Positions 1-7,986 of a stretch of 37,151 nt of DNA are shown here, one piece after another; within the stretch, counting starts at the first letter, position 1, and every line of letters starts with the position of its first letter. Source of the stretch: Oscillospiraceae bacterium (GTDB lineage: Bacteria > Bacillota > Clostridia > Oscillospirales > Acutalibacteraceae); the NCBI GenBank assembly GCA_015065885.1, contig SVPJ01000022.1:1-37151 (forward strand), given 5' to 3'. Under the pieces are notes generated by a model. The model did not search any database, had not been told where the DNA came from, and saw nothing but the letters and a program-made list of their open reading frames with translations. The position numbers were made by a program, and so were the translations under genes.

Positions 1-360
1 CAAAATCGCGGCGGGCGGCGCCTCCCTTGTCTAAAGGGAGGGGGACCGCCGTCAGGCGGTGGAGGGATTCCGTTGGATCTTCCGCACACCCGCGGCGGGC
101 GTTCGAGGGGACGTTCGCCTTGCGGCGAACGTCCGTAGACTGTCAAAAAAGTTCGGCTTACGCCGAACCTTTTTGCCGTCTGCCGCCTGCGGGCGGGTTT
201 ATCCGCGGGCTAACCGCCCGCTCGACGCGCAGGGGAACCCTGACGGTTCCCTCTCGCACACACCCTCCCTCCGTTTTTCGAAGGCACAGAGAGTTTTTTA
301 ACACACTCCAAAACCCCAGCGAAAGATATCTCTTCCGTCGGGGGACATTACCTTTTTGAT
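1..360. repeat. Cluster of small palindromic repeat units, no gene seen
   Basis: This stretch has no convincing coding sequence and is a string of hairpins. At 20-70 lies a unit beginning GCCTCCCTTGTCTAAAGGGA and ending GGTGGAGGGATTC; a close copy in the opposite orientation is at 18911-18964. At 109-134 there is a perfect 11-bp stem (GGACGTTCGCC / GGCGAACGTCC), which resembles a unit repeated at 18264-18520. At 151-174 a GTTCGGC/GCCGAAC stem is followed by CTTTTT and could act as a terminator. At about 240-260 a GGGAACC/GGTTCCC stem follows. I infer mosaic dispersed palindromic repeats, some possibly acting as terminators for a gene left of the window. Confidence 0.7.
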
Positions 361-529
361 CGGGGGCGTACAATAACAAAACTCGCCCGCCCTCGCCCGT
401 GTATTCCATCGTATGCCGAAAAGGAGAGGTTGCTACTCCGTATACAACAGCATAACACCGTTTCCCGTCCCACCGATGTAACAAACACCGCGCGGTACGC
501 GGCGTTCTTGCTGTTCGTTTTTGAAAAAC

Positions 530-558
530 TTGATTTTTTCAACAAAATATGGTAGCAT
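530..558 (+). promoter_or_regulatory. Possible promoter of the BspA-like gene
   Basis: A TTGATT box (530-535) and a TAGCAT box (553-558) are 17 bases apart, in an AT-rich stretch about 85 bases upstream of the start codon. The -10 match is weak, so the exact position is uncertain. A strong GAGGAGG ribosome binding site sits just before the ATG at 641. Confidence 0.4.
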
Positions 559-640
559 AATATTTATGGTGTTAGTCATTACATCAACGTGCAACCGGAT
601 GCTGATCCGGTTGTAAAAACGAAACGAGGAGGCACCCATC

Positions 641-3157
641 ATGAAAATCGGTAAAAAACTGTTGGCATGGCTGCTTGCAGCCGCATTCCTGCTCTCACTT
701 GCTCCTGCGGGAGCGGTGGAATTCGCCCTCACCGCTTCGGCGGAAGATGCTTCGTTTTTCTACACCCTCGACTACGAAAACGGCACAGCAACTATCGTCG
801 GATTAATGTTCATGGACAGCAACGATCTGACCATCCCTGCCACCTTAGACGGCTATCCCGTAGTCGGCATCGCAAACGAGGCCTTTTCCGAGGAAACTAA
901 CCTTGCTTCCGTAACTCTTCCCGATAGTCTGACAAGCATCGGAGAAAATGCCTTTTCCGGTTGTACCTCCCTTACCTCGATAATGTTCGGCAATGGGGTG
1001 ACATGTATTGGGAAGGGGGCATTTTCCCATTGCTCCTCCCTCTCCTCCGTGACCATTCCCGACAGCGTAACGGACATCGGTGAGGAAGCGTTTCGTGCTT
1101 GCATTAACCTTGCCTCAATAACGGTCGGTGACAACGTAATGCACATCGGAAAAAGTGCATTTTACAACACTGAGTACTACAACACCGGCTCCGGCTTAGA
1201 AAACGGTATGCTGTATATCGGCAATTATCTGATCGAATCCATCACTCCCAACATTAGTCATTGCAGCATCCGGGAGGGCACCAGAGTGATCGCTGATCTG
1301 GCTTTGGGATATCACCACTCGCTCACCTCGGTGACACTCCCCGACAGTGTCGTGAGCATAGGCAACTGTTCCTTTGGGTATTGTGAGTCGCTTACCGCAA
1401 TCAACATTCCCGACAGCGTAACGCATATCGGTCAGGAGGCGTTTGAGGCGTGCAATTCTCTTGCCACCGTAACGTTCGGCGACGGCGTAACGGTTATCGG
1501 AGACAGTGCATTTCTCGGTTGTACCGCGCTCACCTCAGTAACCATTCCGGGCAGTGTGACACACATTGGAGAGATTGCGTTTGCCGAATGTACGTTCCTT
1601 TCCTCCGTAACCGTTCTCGACGGCGTGAAAACTATTGGTGATAGCGCATTTTGGAATTGCACAGCACTCTCTTCAATACTCCTCCCCGACAGCTTGACGA
1701 GTATTGGAAAAAGTGTGTTCAGCGGTACCGATTATTACAATAAGAAGACCAACTGGCAAGACGATGACGCAGACGAAGACAAATATGAAGACAACGTGCT
1801 GTATATCGGCAACCATCTGATCAAAATCAGAGATGACTTCAGCGGTATCGACGGTGCATACCGTATCCGTGAAAACACCAAAACGATCGCCGATTATGCG
1901 TGTTACAATTGCCGGTTCACCTCTGTGACAATACCCGACAGTGTCATTGGTATTGGTTCTCAAGCATTTAATATGTGCCATTCACTCAGTTCGGTGAACA
2001 TCCCCGATGGTGTAACCGCTATCGGAGACTCTACATTTGCCGGTTGTCACCTTCTCACCGCGGTAACCATTCCTAACGGTGTGACGAGTATTGGAAACTG
2101 TGCATTTGCGAGTTGCTCCTCGCTCACCTCGGTGACGATTCCCGCCAGTGTGACAAACATTGGGGAGTGGGCGTTTTCCGGCTGTAAATCACTCTCCACG
2201 ATAACCATACCCAACAGTGTGACCGGCCTCGGAAATTGGGCATTTGATTCGTGCACCTCGCTCGTCTCGGTAACACTCCCCGTCGGTGTAATCGAAGTTG
2301 GCAGAGGTGCATTTCACCGGTGCAGTGCACTTATGGACGTATATTACGGCGGCAACGAGGAAAACCGTAACAGCATGATTGTTTGGAGTGAAAACGAATC
2401 TTTGCAAAATGCTGAATGGCATTACAACGAAGGCTGTTCCCATGTGTACGACAACGCCTGTGATGCCGACTGCAACGCCTGCGGTGCGGTGCGTGAACCC
2501 GAACACGTATTCGGTGACGACACCGAATGCGACGTATGCGGGTACGATCAAAGTCACCGTTTCTACACCTATGAGATCAACTGGGCGTTAGGCGAAGCGG
2601 TCATCACCGATGTAGACACCGCTATCAGCGGCGAGGTGATGATCCCCAACGCTTTGGGCGGATGGCTGGTAACCGCCATTGCAGACAACGCCTTTGCGGA
2701 TTGCACCAACATTACAGCGGTGACCCTTCCGCCCCACATCGCTACCATTGGAGAAAATGCGTTCCACGGTTGTACCGCCCTCACCGACGTGTATTACAAC
2801 GGCAGCGCGGCGGATGTTGCACACATGACTATTGCCGATTCTGCCTTCGGCGACGTAACGTGGCATTACACCGAAGACTGTTCCCATGTGTACGACAACG
2901 ACCGAGACACCGACTGTAACATCTGCGGTGCGGTACGTGTTGTAAATATCGGCACGGTGGGCGACGTGGACGACAGCGGCAAGATCGACTCGACCGACGC
3001 CCGTCTGGTGTTGCAGTACGCGGTGAAGAAGATCGACGCTTCTGCATTGAACACCACCGTTGCCGACGTGGACGGCAGCGGAAAAGTCGATTCCACCGAC
3101 GCGCGCCTGATCCTGCAATACGCCGTGAAGAAGATCAGCACTTTCCCGAACGCGTAA
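641..3157 (+). CDS. Secreted BspA-like leucine-rich-repeat protein with C-terminal dockerin
   Basis: An 838-residue secreted protein. Residues 1 to about 27 form a signal peptide (KIGKK, then a hydrophobic core ending near AGA). Residues of about 60-610 carry many LRR_5/BspA-type repeats with the recurring pattern SVTIPDSVTSIG..AF..C. Two Cys-rich segments of the type HVYDN..D.DCN.CGAVR follow, separated by further LRR units. The last ~70 residues hold two dockerin-type calcium-binding repeats (VDDSGKIDSTDARLVLQYA and VDGSGKVDSTDARLILQYA). Dockerins bind cohesins on scaffoldins, so the protein is probably assembled onto a cell-surface complex encoded elsewhere; the LRR part may bind host or plant polymers. 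It is monocistronic, with a strong RBS and a terminator downstream. No enzymatic domain is visible. Family assignment is secure; the ligand is unknown. Confidence 0.9.
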   Translation: MKIGKKLLAWLLAAAFLLSLAPAGAVEFALTASAEDASFFYTLDYENGTATIVGLMFMDSNDLTIPATLDGYPVVGIANEAFSEETNLASVTLPDSLTSIGENAFSGCTSLTSIMFGNGVTCIGKGAFSHCSSLSSVTIPDSVTDIGEEAFRACINLASITVGDNVMHIGKSAFYNTEYYNTGSGLENGMLYIGNYLIESITPNISHCSIREGTRVIADLALGYHHSLTSVTLPDSVVSIGNCSFGYCESLTAINIPDSVTHIGQEAFEACNSLATVTFGDGVTVIGDSAFLGCTALTSVTIPGSVTHIGEIAFAECTFLSSVTVLDGVKTIGDSAFWNCTALSSILLPDSLTSIGKSVFSGTDYYNKKTNWQDDDADEDKYEDNVLYIGNHLIKIRDDFSGIDGAYRIRENTKTIADYACYNCRFTSVTIPDSVIGIGSQAFNMCHSLSSVNIPDGVTAIGDSTFAGCHLLTAVTIPNGVTSIGNCAFASCSSLTSVTIPASVTNIGEWAFSGCKSLSTITIPNSVTGLGNWAFDSCTSLVSVTLPVGVIEVGRGAFHRCSALMDVYYGGNEENRNSMIVWSENESLQNAEWHYNEGCSHVYDNACDADCNACGAVREPEHVFGDDTECDVCGYDQSHRFYTYEINWALGEAVITDVDTAISGEVMIPNALGGWLVTAIADNAFADCTNITAVTLPPHIATIGENAFHGCTALTDVYYNGSAADVAHMTIADSAFGDVTWHYTEDCSHVYDNDRDTDCNICGAVRVVNIGTVGDVDDSGKIDSTDARLVLQYAVKKIDASALNTTVADVDGSGKVDSTDARLILQYAVKKISTFPNA

Positions 3158-3165
3158 ACAATGCA

Positions 3166-3212
3166 AACAAAAACGCCCCGACGAAAGAGACCTCTTTTTC
3201 GTCGGGGCGTTG
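3166..3212. terminator. Bidirectional terminator between convergent genes
   Basis: A 14-bp stem (AACGCCCCGACGAAA at 3172 pairing with TTTCGTCGGGGCGTT at 3198) lies between the stops of the BspA-like gene and the thioredoxin gene. On the minus strand it is followed by TTTTTGTTTG. It probably ends both transcripts. Confidence 0.8.
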
Positions 3213-3221
3213 CTTATTCTT

Positions 3222-3536
3222 TTACAGTGCGGCTTCCAGTGCCGCGGACAGTTCTTCAAACGGGCGCACGCCGATGAATTCCTTCACCACGTCACCGTTC
3301 TTGAACAGCAAGAGGGCGGGAATGCTTTGAATACCGTACTTCACTGCCAGTTCCTGTTCGTCATCCACGTTGATCTTCGCCACCGTGAGACGGTCGGCAA
3401 ACGCATCTGCTACTTTGTCCAGCACGGGTGCCATCATCTTGCAGGGCATGCACCAGTCGGCGTAAAAATCCACCAACAAAGCGCCCCCTTTCTCCAAGTT
3501 TTCCGCCATATCGGCGGCTGTCCATACCGTTGCCAT
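3222..3536 (-). CDS. trxA: Thioredoxin with a CMPC active site
   Basis: A 104-residue single-domain thioredoxin, the usual family length. The redox motif is WCMPCK (residues 28-33) rather than the common WCGPC; the cis-proline loop SIPALLLFKNGD and the C-terminal helix are intact. It is a cytoplasmic dithiol-disulfide oxidoreductase by family. The open frame extends far upstream, but the ATG at 3536 is preceded by AAAGGAGAAAGG and starts with a normal thioredoxin N-terminus, so I start there. It is the last gene of the minus-strand operon headed by the Cys T-box, which ties thiol redox to cysteine supply. A residue other than Gly between the cysteines can shift redox potential and partner choice; this is an inference. 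Confidence 0.93.
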   Translation of the reverse strand: MATVWTAADMAENLEKGGALLVDFYADWCMPCKMMAPVLDKVADAFADRLTVAKINVDDEQELAVKYGIQSIPALLLFKNGDVVKEFIGVRPFEELSAALEAAL

Positions 3537-3550
3537 AATCCTTTCTCCTT

Positions 3551-4084
3551 TCAATTCACAGGCGGTGCCACTTGAAACATCAATTGCCCGCCGATAATAA
3601 CGGCTGCGTACACAGCCGTTGCCGCCGCTGCCGAGACGACCGCCGCCGTGCGTTCCCGCCGTGTGAAACGGGCGGTACAGGCGAGTGCCCACCCGCGCGC
3701 CAAAAACGGCAGGGGGATCACACTTGCCGCACCGATATTCAAATTCAGCGCGGCTGTGGCGGCGGTGTTGAAATTTTCGGCCGTGATACCGCCGAAGCGA
3801 ACGATCACCACTACCGTAAACACCAGCAAGAGTGCCCCCACGGCAATGAAAAACCAACTGTCCGCACGGTGCGCCTTGTGACGGCGGGTATAGCCCAAAA
3901 AGGAATACACGCCGACCCCCATAATCGTGCACGCGGTAAGAAACAACAAAATATCCGACCGCCAATAGGCTGTCACGTAATCCGTCGTATTATGCAAGGG
4001 CGCCACGGTCCACACCGCCAGTGCCGTCATACACGCCGCAAACACCGCGTACGCCACCGCTTTCCCGCATTTCGTGATCTTCAC
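3551..4084 (-). CDS. Small membrane protein of unknown function
   Basis: A 177-residue protein with about four predicted membrane helices: residues ~10-28, ~45-65, ~76-98 and ~152-172. Short basic loops (YTRRHKAHR, RFTRRERT) probably face the cytoplasm. No family motif is recognised. It starts with GTG in a GTGA overlap with the stop of the upstream PfkB kinase gene, so translational coupling is likely, and it lies 14 bases ahead of the thioredoxin gene. Its operon position under the Cys T-box suggests a link to cysteine or thiol metabolism, but the sequence itself does not show a function. Confidence 0.75.
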   Translation of the reverse strand: MKITKCGKAVAYAVFAACMTALAVWTVAPLHNTTDYVTAYWRSDILLFLTACTIMGVGVYSFLGYTRRHKAHRADSWFFIAVGALLLVFTVVVIVRFGGITAENFNTAATAALNLNIGAASVIPLPFLARGWALACTARFTRRERTAAVVSAAAATAVYAAVIIGGQLMFQVAPPVN

Positions 4085-5037
4085 GGGGTGTCCTCCTGCG
4101 GGAGAGGTAAGCGTTCCACCGTGATGCCGTCGAGCAGGCTGAACGCCAAATCACGGGTAGCGAGCGCCGTGCCGTCCTGCATCACGCAGGCACTGCCGCA
4201 CGCCGACGCCAGTCGCACACATTCCTCCACGCCGTATTCCTTGACCGTACCGATAAGGAACCCTGCCAGCGCACTGTCCCCCGCACCAACGGTGGATTTG
4301 GCTTCCACCGCAGGAGCATTGGCTTTCACCGCCGTTTGGCTGTTGACACACAAAATGCCGTCCGCCCCGCGGGAGACCAACACGTTTTCCACACCGGCAC
4401 GCTGTAGCGTACAAGCGGCTTGCAACACCGCCTCGTCCGAATCGTCCTCCACCGGCAGAATGCGCCGCAATTCGTGGATATTCGGTTTAATGAGCCACGG
4501 CGAGATACGATGGTAATCCTCCAGCGTGAACAGATCGCTGTCGATCACCACGCGCGCCCCCGCTTGCTTCACCGCCATAATGAGTTCCGCGTAATCGCTC
4601 ACCGCCACGTTTTCGGGCAGCGAGCCGCCGAACATCACGATGTCCCCTTCATTCATGCGGCTTTGGATAAGCGCCATCAACGCGCCGATCATCACCACCG
4701 ACAAAAACGGACCCTTGCGATTGATTTTCATGGTGCAATCGGCGTGACGGAGGGTGAGGTTTTCACGCACCGCCCCCTGCACCTTTAAGAGTTCGTAGTG
4801 AATGCTCTCTTCTTCCAGATACCCCGCAAATTCGTCGCTGTTGTCCTCGCCGACCACCGAAAGGCAGAGGTTGGGCATACCGAAGTTCTGCACCACACGG
4901 GAGACGTTGATGCCCTTGCCGCCCGCTTCGCGCGCTTCCTCCAGCACGCGGTTGGTGGCGTCAAAATCCATGCCGTCGGTCCACAAGGTCACGTCGATGG
5001 ACGGGTTTAAGGTCACGCTGATAATGTTACGATGCAT
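4081..5037 (-). CDS. fruK: PfkB-family sugar-phosphate kinase, 1-phosphofructokinase-like
   Basis: A 318-residue PfkB/ribokinase-fold kinase. The N-terminal signature includes GGKGINVSRV and the C-terminal signature is STVGAGDSALAGFL, in which the GAGD aspartate is the catalytic base of the family. The start SVTLNPSIDVTLW is typical of 1-phosphofructokinase and tagatose-6-phosphate kinase. The predicted reaction is ATP-dependent phosphorylation of fructose 1-phosphate to the 1,6-bisphosphate; tagatose-6-phosphate remains possible. I take the ATG at 5037, preceded by GAGGTG, rather than the in-frame codon 11 residues upstream that would overlap cysS. No PTS fructose transporter or DeoR-type regulator adjoins it; its position between cysS and trxA in a Cys T-box operon is odd. 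Confidence 0.85.
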   Translation of the reverse strand: MHRNIISVTLNPSIDVTLWTDGMDFDATNRVLEEAREAGGKGINVSRVVQNFGMPNLCLSVVGEDNSDEFAGYLEEESIHYELLKVQGAVRENLTLRHADCTMKINRKGPFLSVVMIGALMALIQSRMNEGDIVMFGGSLPENVAVSDYAELIMAVKQAGARVVIDSDLFTLEDYHRISPWLIKPNIHELRRILPVEDDSDEAVLQAACTLQRAGVENVLVSRGADGILCVNSQTAVKANAPAVEAKSTVGAGDSALAGFLIGTVKEYGVEECVRLASACGSACVMQDGTALATRDLAFSLLDGITVERLPLPQEDTP

Positions 5038-5047
5038 GCCGTTCACC

Positions 5048-6445
5048 TCACACGCGGTGCCATTTGGCACCCTCTTTGGTATCTTCGATCACGATGCCGC
5101 GCTCTTTCAAGAGATCGCGGATACGGTCGGATTCCGCCCAATCCTTCGCCGCACGCGCCGCCGTGCGCTGTGCCACCAGGGCGTCGATCTCCGCGTCTTC
5201 GGGCGAGGCGGTCGAAACCGCTTCGGTTTCGGTCAAGCCAAGCGACAGCACTTCGTCAAATTCCGCAAGCAACGCCAATTTGGTGGTCGCATTCAGCGGT
5301 GCTTTCAGCACGTCGTACACCGTGGTGACGGCAAGCGAGGTGTTCAGATCGTTATCCATCGCTTCGCGGAAGGCGGCACGGTAGGTTTCGGCACCCGCTT
5401 CCACCTCTTCGCCCGCCTGCGGGGTGAGGTTGCCGATCTTCTTTTTCAGTTGAGCGTACGCTTTGGCGGCGTTGTCCATCCCCTCCCACGAGAAGGTGAG
5501 CGATTTGCGGTAGTGGGATTGTAGGCAGAAGAAGCGGTACGCCAGCGGATCATACCCTTTTTCTTCAAGCAACGACACGGTCAAAAATTCGCCCTTGGAT
5601 TTGCTCATTTTGCCGCCCGTCGTGTTTAAGTGCAACACGTGGAACCAGTAGCGGCACCAGGGGTGGCCGAGATACGCCTCACTCTGCGCGATCTCGTTGG
5701 TGTGGTGCGGGAAGATGTTGTCCACACCGCCGCAGTGCAGATCGAGATATTCGCCCAAGTATTTGATCGCAATACCCGAGCATTCGATGTGCCAGCCGGG
5801 GTAACCGATGCCCCACGGGCTGTCCCATTTGAGTTCCTGATCGTCAAACTTCGATTTGGTGAACCACAAAACGAAGTCTGCCTTGTTGCGCTTGTTGCTG
5901 TCTTCTTCCACACCCTCGCGCACGCCGACGGCGAGATCTTCGCTGTCGTGCTTGTTGAACACGTAGTATTCGTTCGGGCAAGAGGTATCGAAATAGATGT
6001 TACCGCCCGCTTCGTAGGCGACTCCTTTTTCGAGCAAAGTCTCCACCAAGTGGATGAACTCCGCGATGCAGCCCGTCGCGGGTTGCACCACGTCGGGACG
6101 GCGAATGTGCAGTTTTTCGCAATCCGCAAAGAAGGCGTCGGTGTAAAACTGTGCGATCTCCATCACCGTCTTTTTCTCGCGGCGGGCACCTTTGAGCATC
6201 TTATCTTCGCCCGTGTCCGCATCGCTCGACAAATGGCCAACGTCGGTGATGTTCATCACGCGGCGCACGTCGTAGCCGACGTAGCGCAGATACTTCTCCA
6301 GCACGTCCTCCATCATATAGGTGCGCAGATTGCCGATGTGTGCGTAATGGTACACGGTCGGGCCGCAGGTATACATCTTCACGCGGCCTTCCTCGTGCGG
6401 GATAAACTCTTCTTTCTCACGGGTCAGGGTGTTGTACAGCTTCAT
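5048..6445 (-). CDS. cysS: Cysteinyl-tRNA synthetase
   Basis: A 465-residue class Ia aminoacyl-tRNA synthetase that charges tRNA-Cys. Visible motifs are the zinc-ligand cysteine in MYTCGPTVY (residue ~26), the HIGN signature in YAHIGNLRTY, the further zinc region around HIECSGIA and HTNEIAQSEA, and the KMSKS loop (GGKMSKSKGEF). The C-terminal anticodon-binding helical domain and the WHRV-type end are complete. It starts 4 bases after cysE, with its AAGGAGGAATAACG ribosome binding site overlapping the cysE stop. Regulation by the upstream Cys T-box fits its function exactly. Confidence 0.98.
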   Translation of the reverse strand: MKLYNTLTREKEEFIPHEEGRVKMYTCGPTVYHYAHIGNLRTYMMEDVLEKYLRYVGYDVRRVMNITDVGHLSSDADTGEDKMLKGARREKKTVMEIAQFYTDAFFADCEKLHIRRPDVVQPATGCIAEFIHLVETLLEKGVAYEAGGNIYFDTSCPNEYYVFNKHDSEDLAVGVREGVEEDSNKRNKADFVLWFTKSKFDDQELKWDSPWGIGYPGWHIECSGIAIKYLGEYLDLHCGGVDNIFPHHTNEIAQSEAYLGHPWCRYWFHVLHLNTTGGKMSKSKGEFLTVSLLEEKGYDPLAYRFFCLQSHYRKSLTFSWEGMDNAAKAYAQLKKKIGNLTPQAGEEVEAGAETYRAAFREAMDNDLNTSLAVTTVYDVLKAPLNATTKLALLAEFDEVLSLGLTETEAVSTASPEDAEIDALVAQRTAARAAKDWAESDRIRDLLKERGIVIEDTKEGAKWHRV

Positions 6446-6449
6446 ATCG

Positions 6450-7076
6450 TTATTCCTCCTTAAGTTGCTTTTCGATACGATCCAGACGGCCGTCGATGCG
6501 ACACAGCGCCTGTGACACGGGATCGGGAATATGGATCTGATCCAGATCCGGCACCTTCAGCCCGTCGCGGCGGGCAATACGCGCAGGCACGCCCACGGCG
6601 GTGCAGTTGTCGGGAATGTCCATCAGTACCACCGCACCTGCGGCGATACGCACGTTGTTGCCGATACGGATGGGACCGAGCACCTTCGCGCCCGCACCCA
6701 CCATCACGTTGTTGCCAAGGGTGGGGTGACGTTTACCGCGATCCTTACCCGTACCGCCGAGCGTCACGCCTTGATAGATGGTGCAATCGTCACCGATCTC
6801 GGTGGTCTCACCGATGACCACGCCCGTGCCGTGGTCGATAAACAACCGCCGACCGATGGTGGCACCGGGGTGTATCTCAATACCCGTGCGGCGCAGACAG
6901 CGTTGGGACACCCAACGCGCCAAAAACGGGTGGCCGTGCCGCAACAAGCGGTTGGCACGGCGATGGGCGCGCACCGCTTTAAAACTGTTATACAGCAGTG
7001 CGACTTCTAACGTGGAACTGGCGGCGGGGTCGCGTTCGCGAATCGCCGCCACGTCCTCACGAAACCGTTCAAACAT
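6450..7076 (-). CDS. cysE: Serine O-acetyltransferase
   Basis: A 208-residue protein with an N-terminal helical domain and a C-terminal left-handed beta-helix of hexapeptide repeats (IHPGATIGRRLFIDHGTG, IGETTEIGDDCTIYQGVTLG, IGNNVRIAAGAVVL). The DHGTGVVIGET segment holds the catalytic Asp-His of the family. It transfers acetyl from acetyl-CoA to L-serine, giving O-acetylserine for cysteine synthesis. The ATG at 7076 is preceded by GGAGAG; the 21-residue upstream extension of the frame runs into the T-box terminator and is rejected. It is the first gene of the Cys T-box operon. A cysteine-synthase-family gene is at the right end of this window, not in the operon. Confidence 0.95.
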   Translation of the reverse strand: MFERFREDVAAIRERDPAASSTLEVALLYNSFKAVRAHRRANRLLRHGHPFLARWVSQRCLRRTGIEIHPGATIGRRLFIDHGTGVVIGETTEIGDDCTIYQGVTLGGTGKDRGKRHPTLGNNVMVGAGAKVLGPIRIGNNVRIAAGAVVLMDIPDNCTAVGVPARIARRDGLKVPDLDQIHIPDPVSQALCRIDGRLDRIEKQLKEE

Positions 7077-7087
7077 GGCTATCTCTC

Positions 7088-7346
7088 CAATCAAAAAACA
7101 AGCGCCTCCGTCGTGCCGCACGGCACAACGGAGGCGCACAAAATCGTACGCGGTTCCACTCCTGTTTCTCGCTTACAGCCCCGTTAACGGTGGGCAACCG
7201 CGACAGCCTACCCCTCAATAAAGGCTCAACCGCCGTGCTCACGGGTGCATTTCGCCGCCGCCGCTCCAAAGACGCTTGCAGCCGATGGCGTCTTTTCTCT
7301 GTTGAGTGGCAAAACGGGTACTTCTCCCGATCGTCGCTTTACAATA
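7088..7346 (-). promoter_or_regulatory. T-box leader, cysteine specifier, upstream of cysE-cysS
   Basis: The T-box sequence AGGAGTGGAACCGCG is at 7163-7149. It is followed by a strong terminator hairpin (7137-7102, stem GCGCCTCCGT/ACGGAGGCGC, then TTTTTT). The Stem I base pairs CGGG with CCCG, enclosing AGAAGTA on the 5' side (the conserved AGTA) and GAAATGCA on the 3' side. This places specifier codon TGC (Cys) at 7249-7247, followed by the conserved A. Uncharged tRNA-Cys should favour the antiterminator and switch on cysE, cysS and the downstream genes. Confidence 0.93.
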
Positions 7347-7347
7347 T

Positions 7348-7375
7348 AGTATACTGCATTTTCACAAAATGTCCA
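7348..7375 (-). promoter_or_regulatory. Promoter of the Cys T-box operon
   Basis: A -35 box TGGACA (7375-7370) and a -10 box TATACT (7353-7348) are separated by 16 bases. Transcription would start a few bases before the T-box leader. Confidence 0.75.
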
Positions 7376-7395
7376 GTACTATTTTGAAAATTTTC

Positions 7396-7986
7396 TTATT
7401 TTTCACCGGCAAAATACCGACGGTTTGCCCACACGTATTCCACACCTGAAAGCAAAGTCAGCACCGCCGACACCCACACAAGCACTTCGCCGACGATAAG
7501 CGGTACGGAAAACACCGCCGCGGGAAGGGAAAACGACGAAAGCAGACTCCCCTGCCAGGTGGAAAATTCCAGTGCGGCAACCGAAAACAAAATCGCCACG
7601 AACTGCATCACCGTTTTCAACTTACCCCAGAAATTCGCCGCAATGACATTGCCGTCGGTCGCCGCCAAAAGGCGCACCGAGGTGACGGCGAATTCCCGCG
7701 TCATAATGATGAGCAACGCCCACGGGCTCATTTTGCCGATGGCGCACAAGCCGATAAACGCCGCCGTCGTCAGCATCTTATCCGCAATGGGATCGACAAA
7801 CTTGCCGAAATTGGTAATGAGATTCCTCTCGCGGGCGATCTTGCCGTCGAAAAAGTCGGTCAGCGCCGCAGCACCGAACACCAGTCCCGACAAAACGTAG
7901 TGAAACGGGAAGTTCCACAAAAACAGCACCATAAACAGCGGCACCATCACGATGCGCGCCATAGTCAAACGATTCGGCAGATTCAT
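7396..7986 (-). CDS. pgsA: CDP-diacylglycerol-glycerol-3-phosphate 3-phosphatidyltransferase
   Basis: A 196-residue integral membrane enzyme that makes phosphatidylglycerol phosphate, the first step to phosphatidylglycerol. It carries the complete CDP-alcohol phosphatidyltransferase signature DG-x2-AR-x8-G-x3-D-x3-D, seen as FFDGKIARERN followed by FGKFVDPIADK. Several hydrophobic helices follow. The ATG at 7986 forms an ATGA overlap with the stop of rimO, so the two are translationally coupled; the nine-residue upstream extension is rejected. The rimO-pgsA order near recA is common in Firmicutes. Confidence 0.95.
   Translation of the reverse strand: MNLPNRLTMARIVMVPLFMVLFLWNFPFHYVLSGLVFGAAALTDFFDGKIARERNLITNFGKFVDPIADKMLTTAAFIGLCAIGKMSPWALLIIMTREFAVTSVRLLAATDGNVIAANFWGKLKTVMQFVAILFSVAALEFSTWQGSLLSSFSLPAAVFSVPLIVGEVLVWVSAVLTLLSGVEYVWANRRYFAGEK

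Noticed and set aside
3537-3965. N-terminal extension of the thioredoxin frame (247 codons in total)
   Set aside because: It overlaps the membrane-protein gene in another frame; the ATG at 3536 has a strong RBS and gives the normal thioredoxin length.
3572-4516. Plus-strand 314-codon frame
   Set aside because: It lies antisense to the membrane-protein and kinase genes, with Arg/Pro/His-rich composition typical of a shadow frame.
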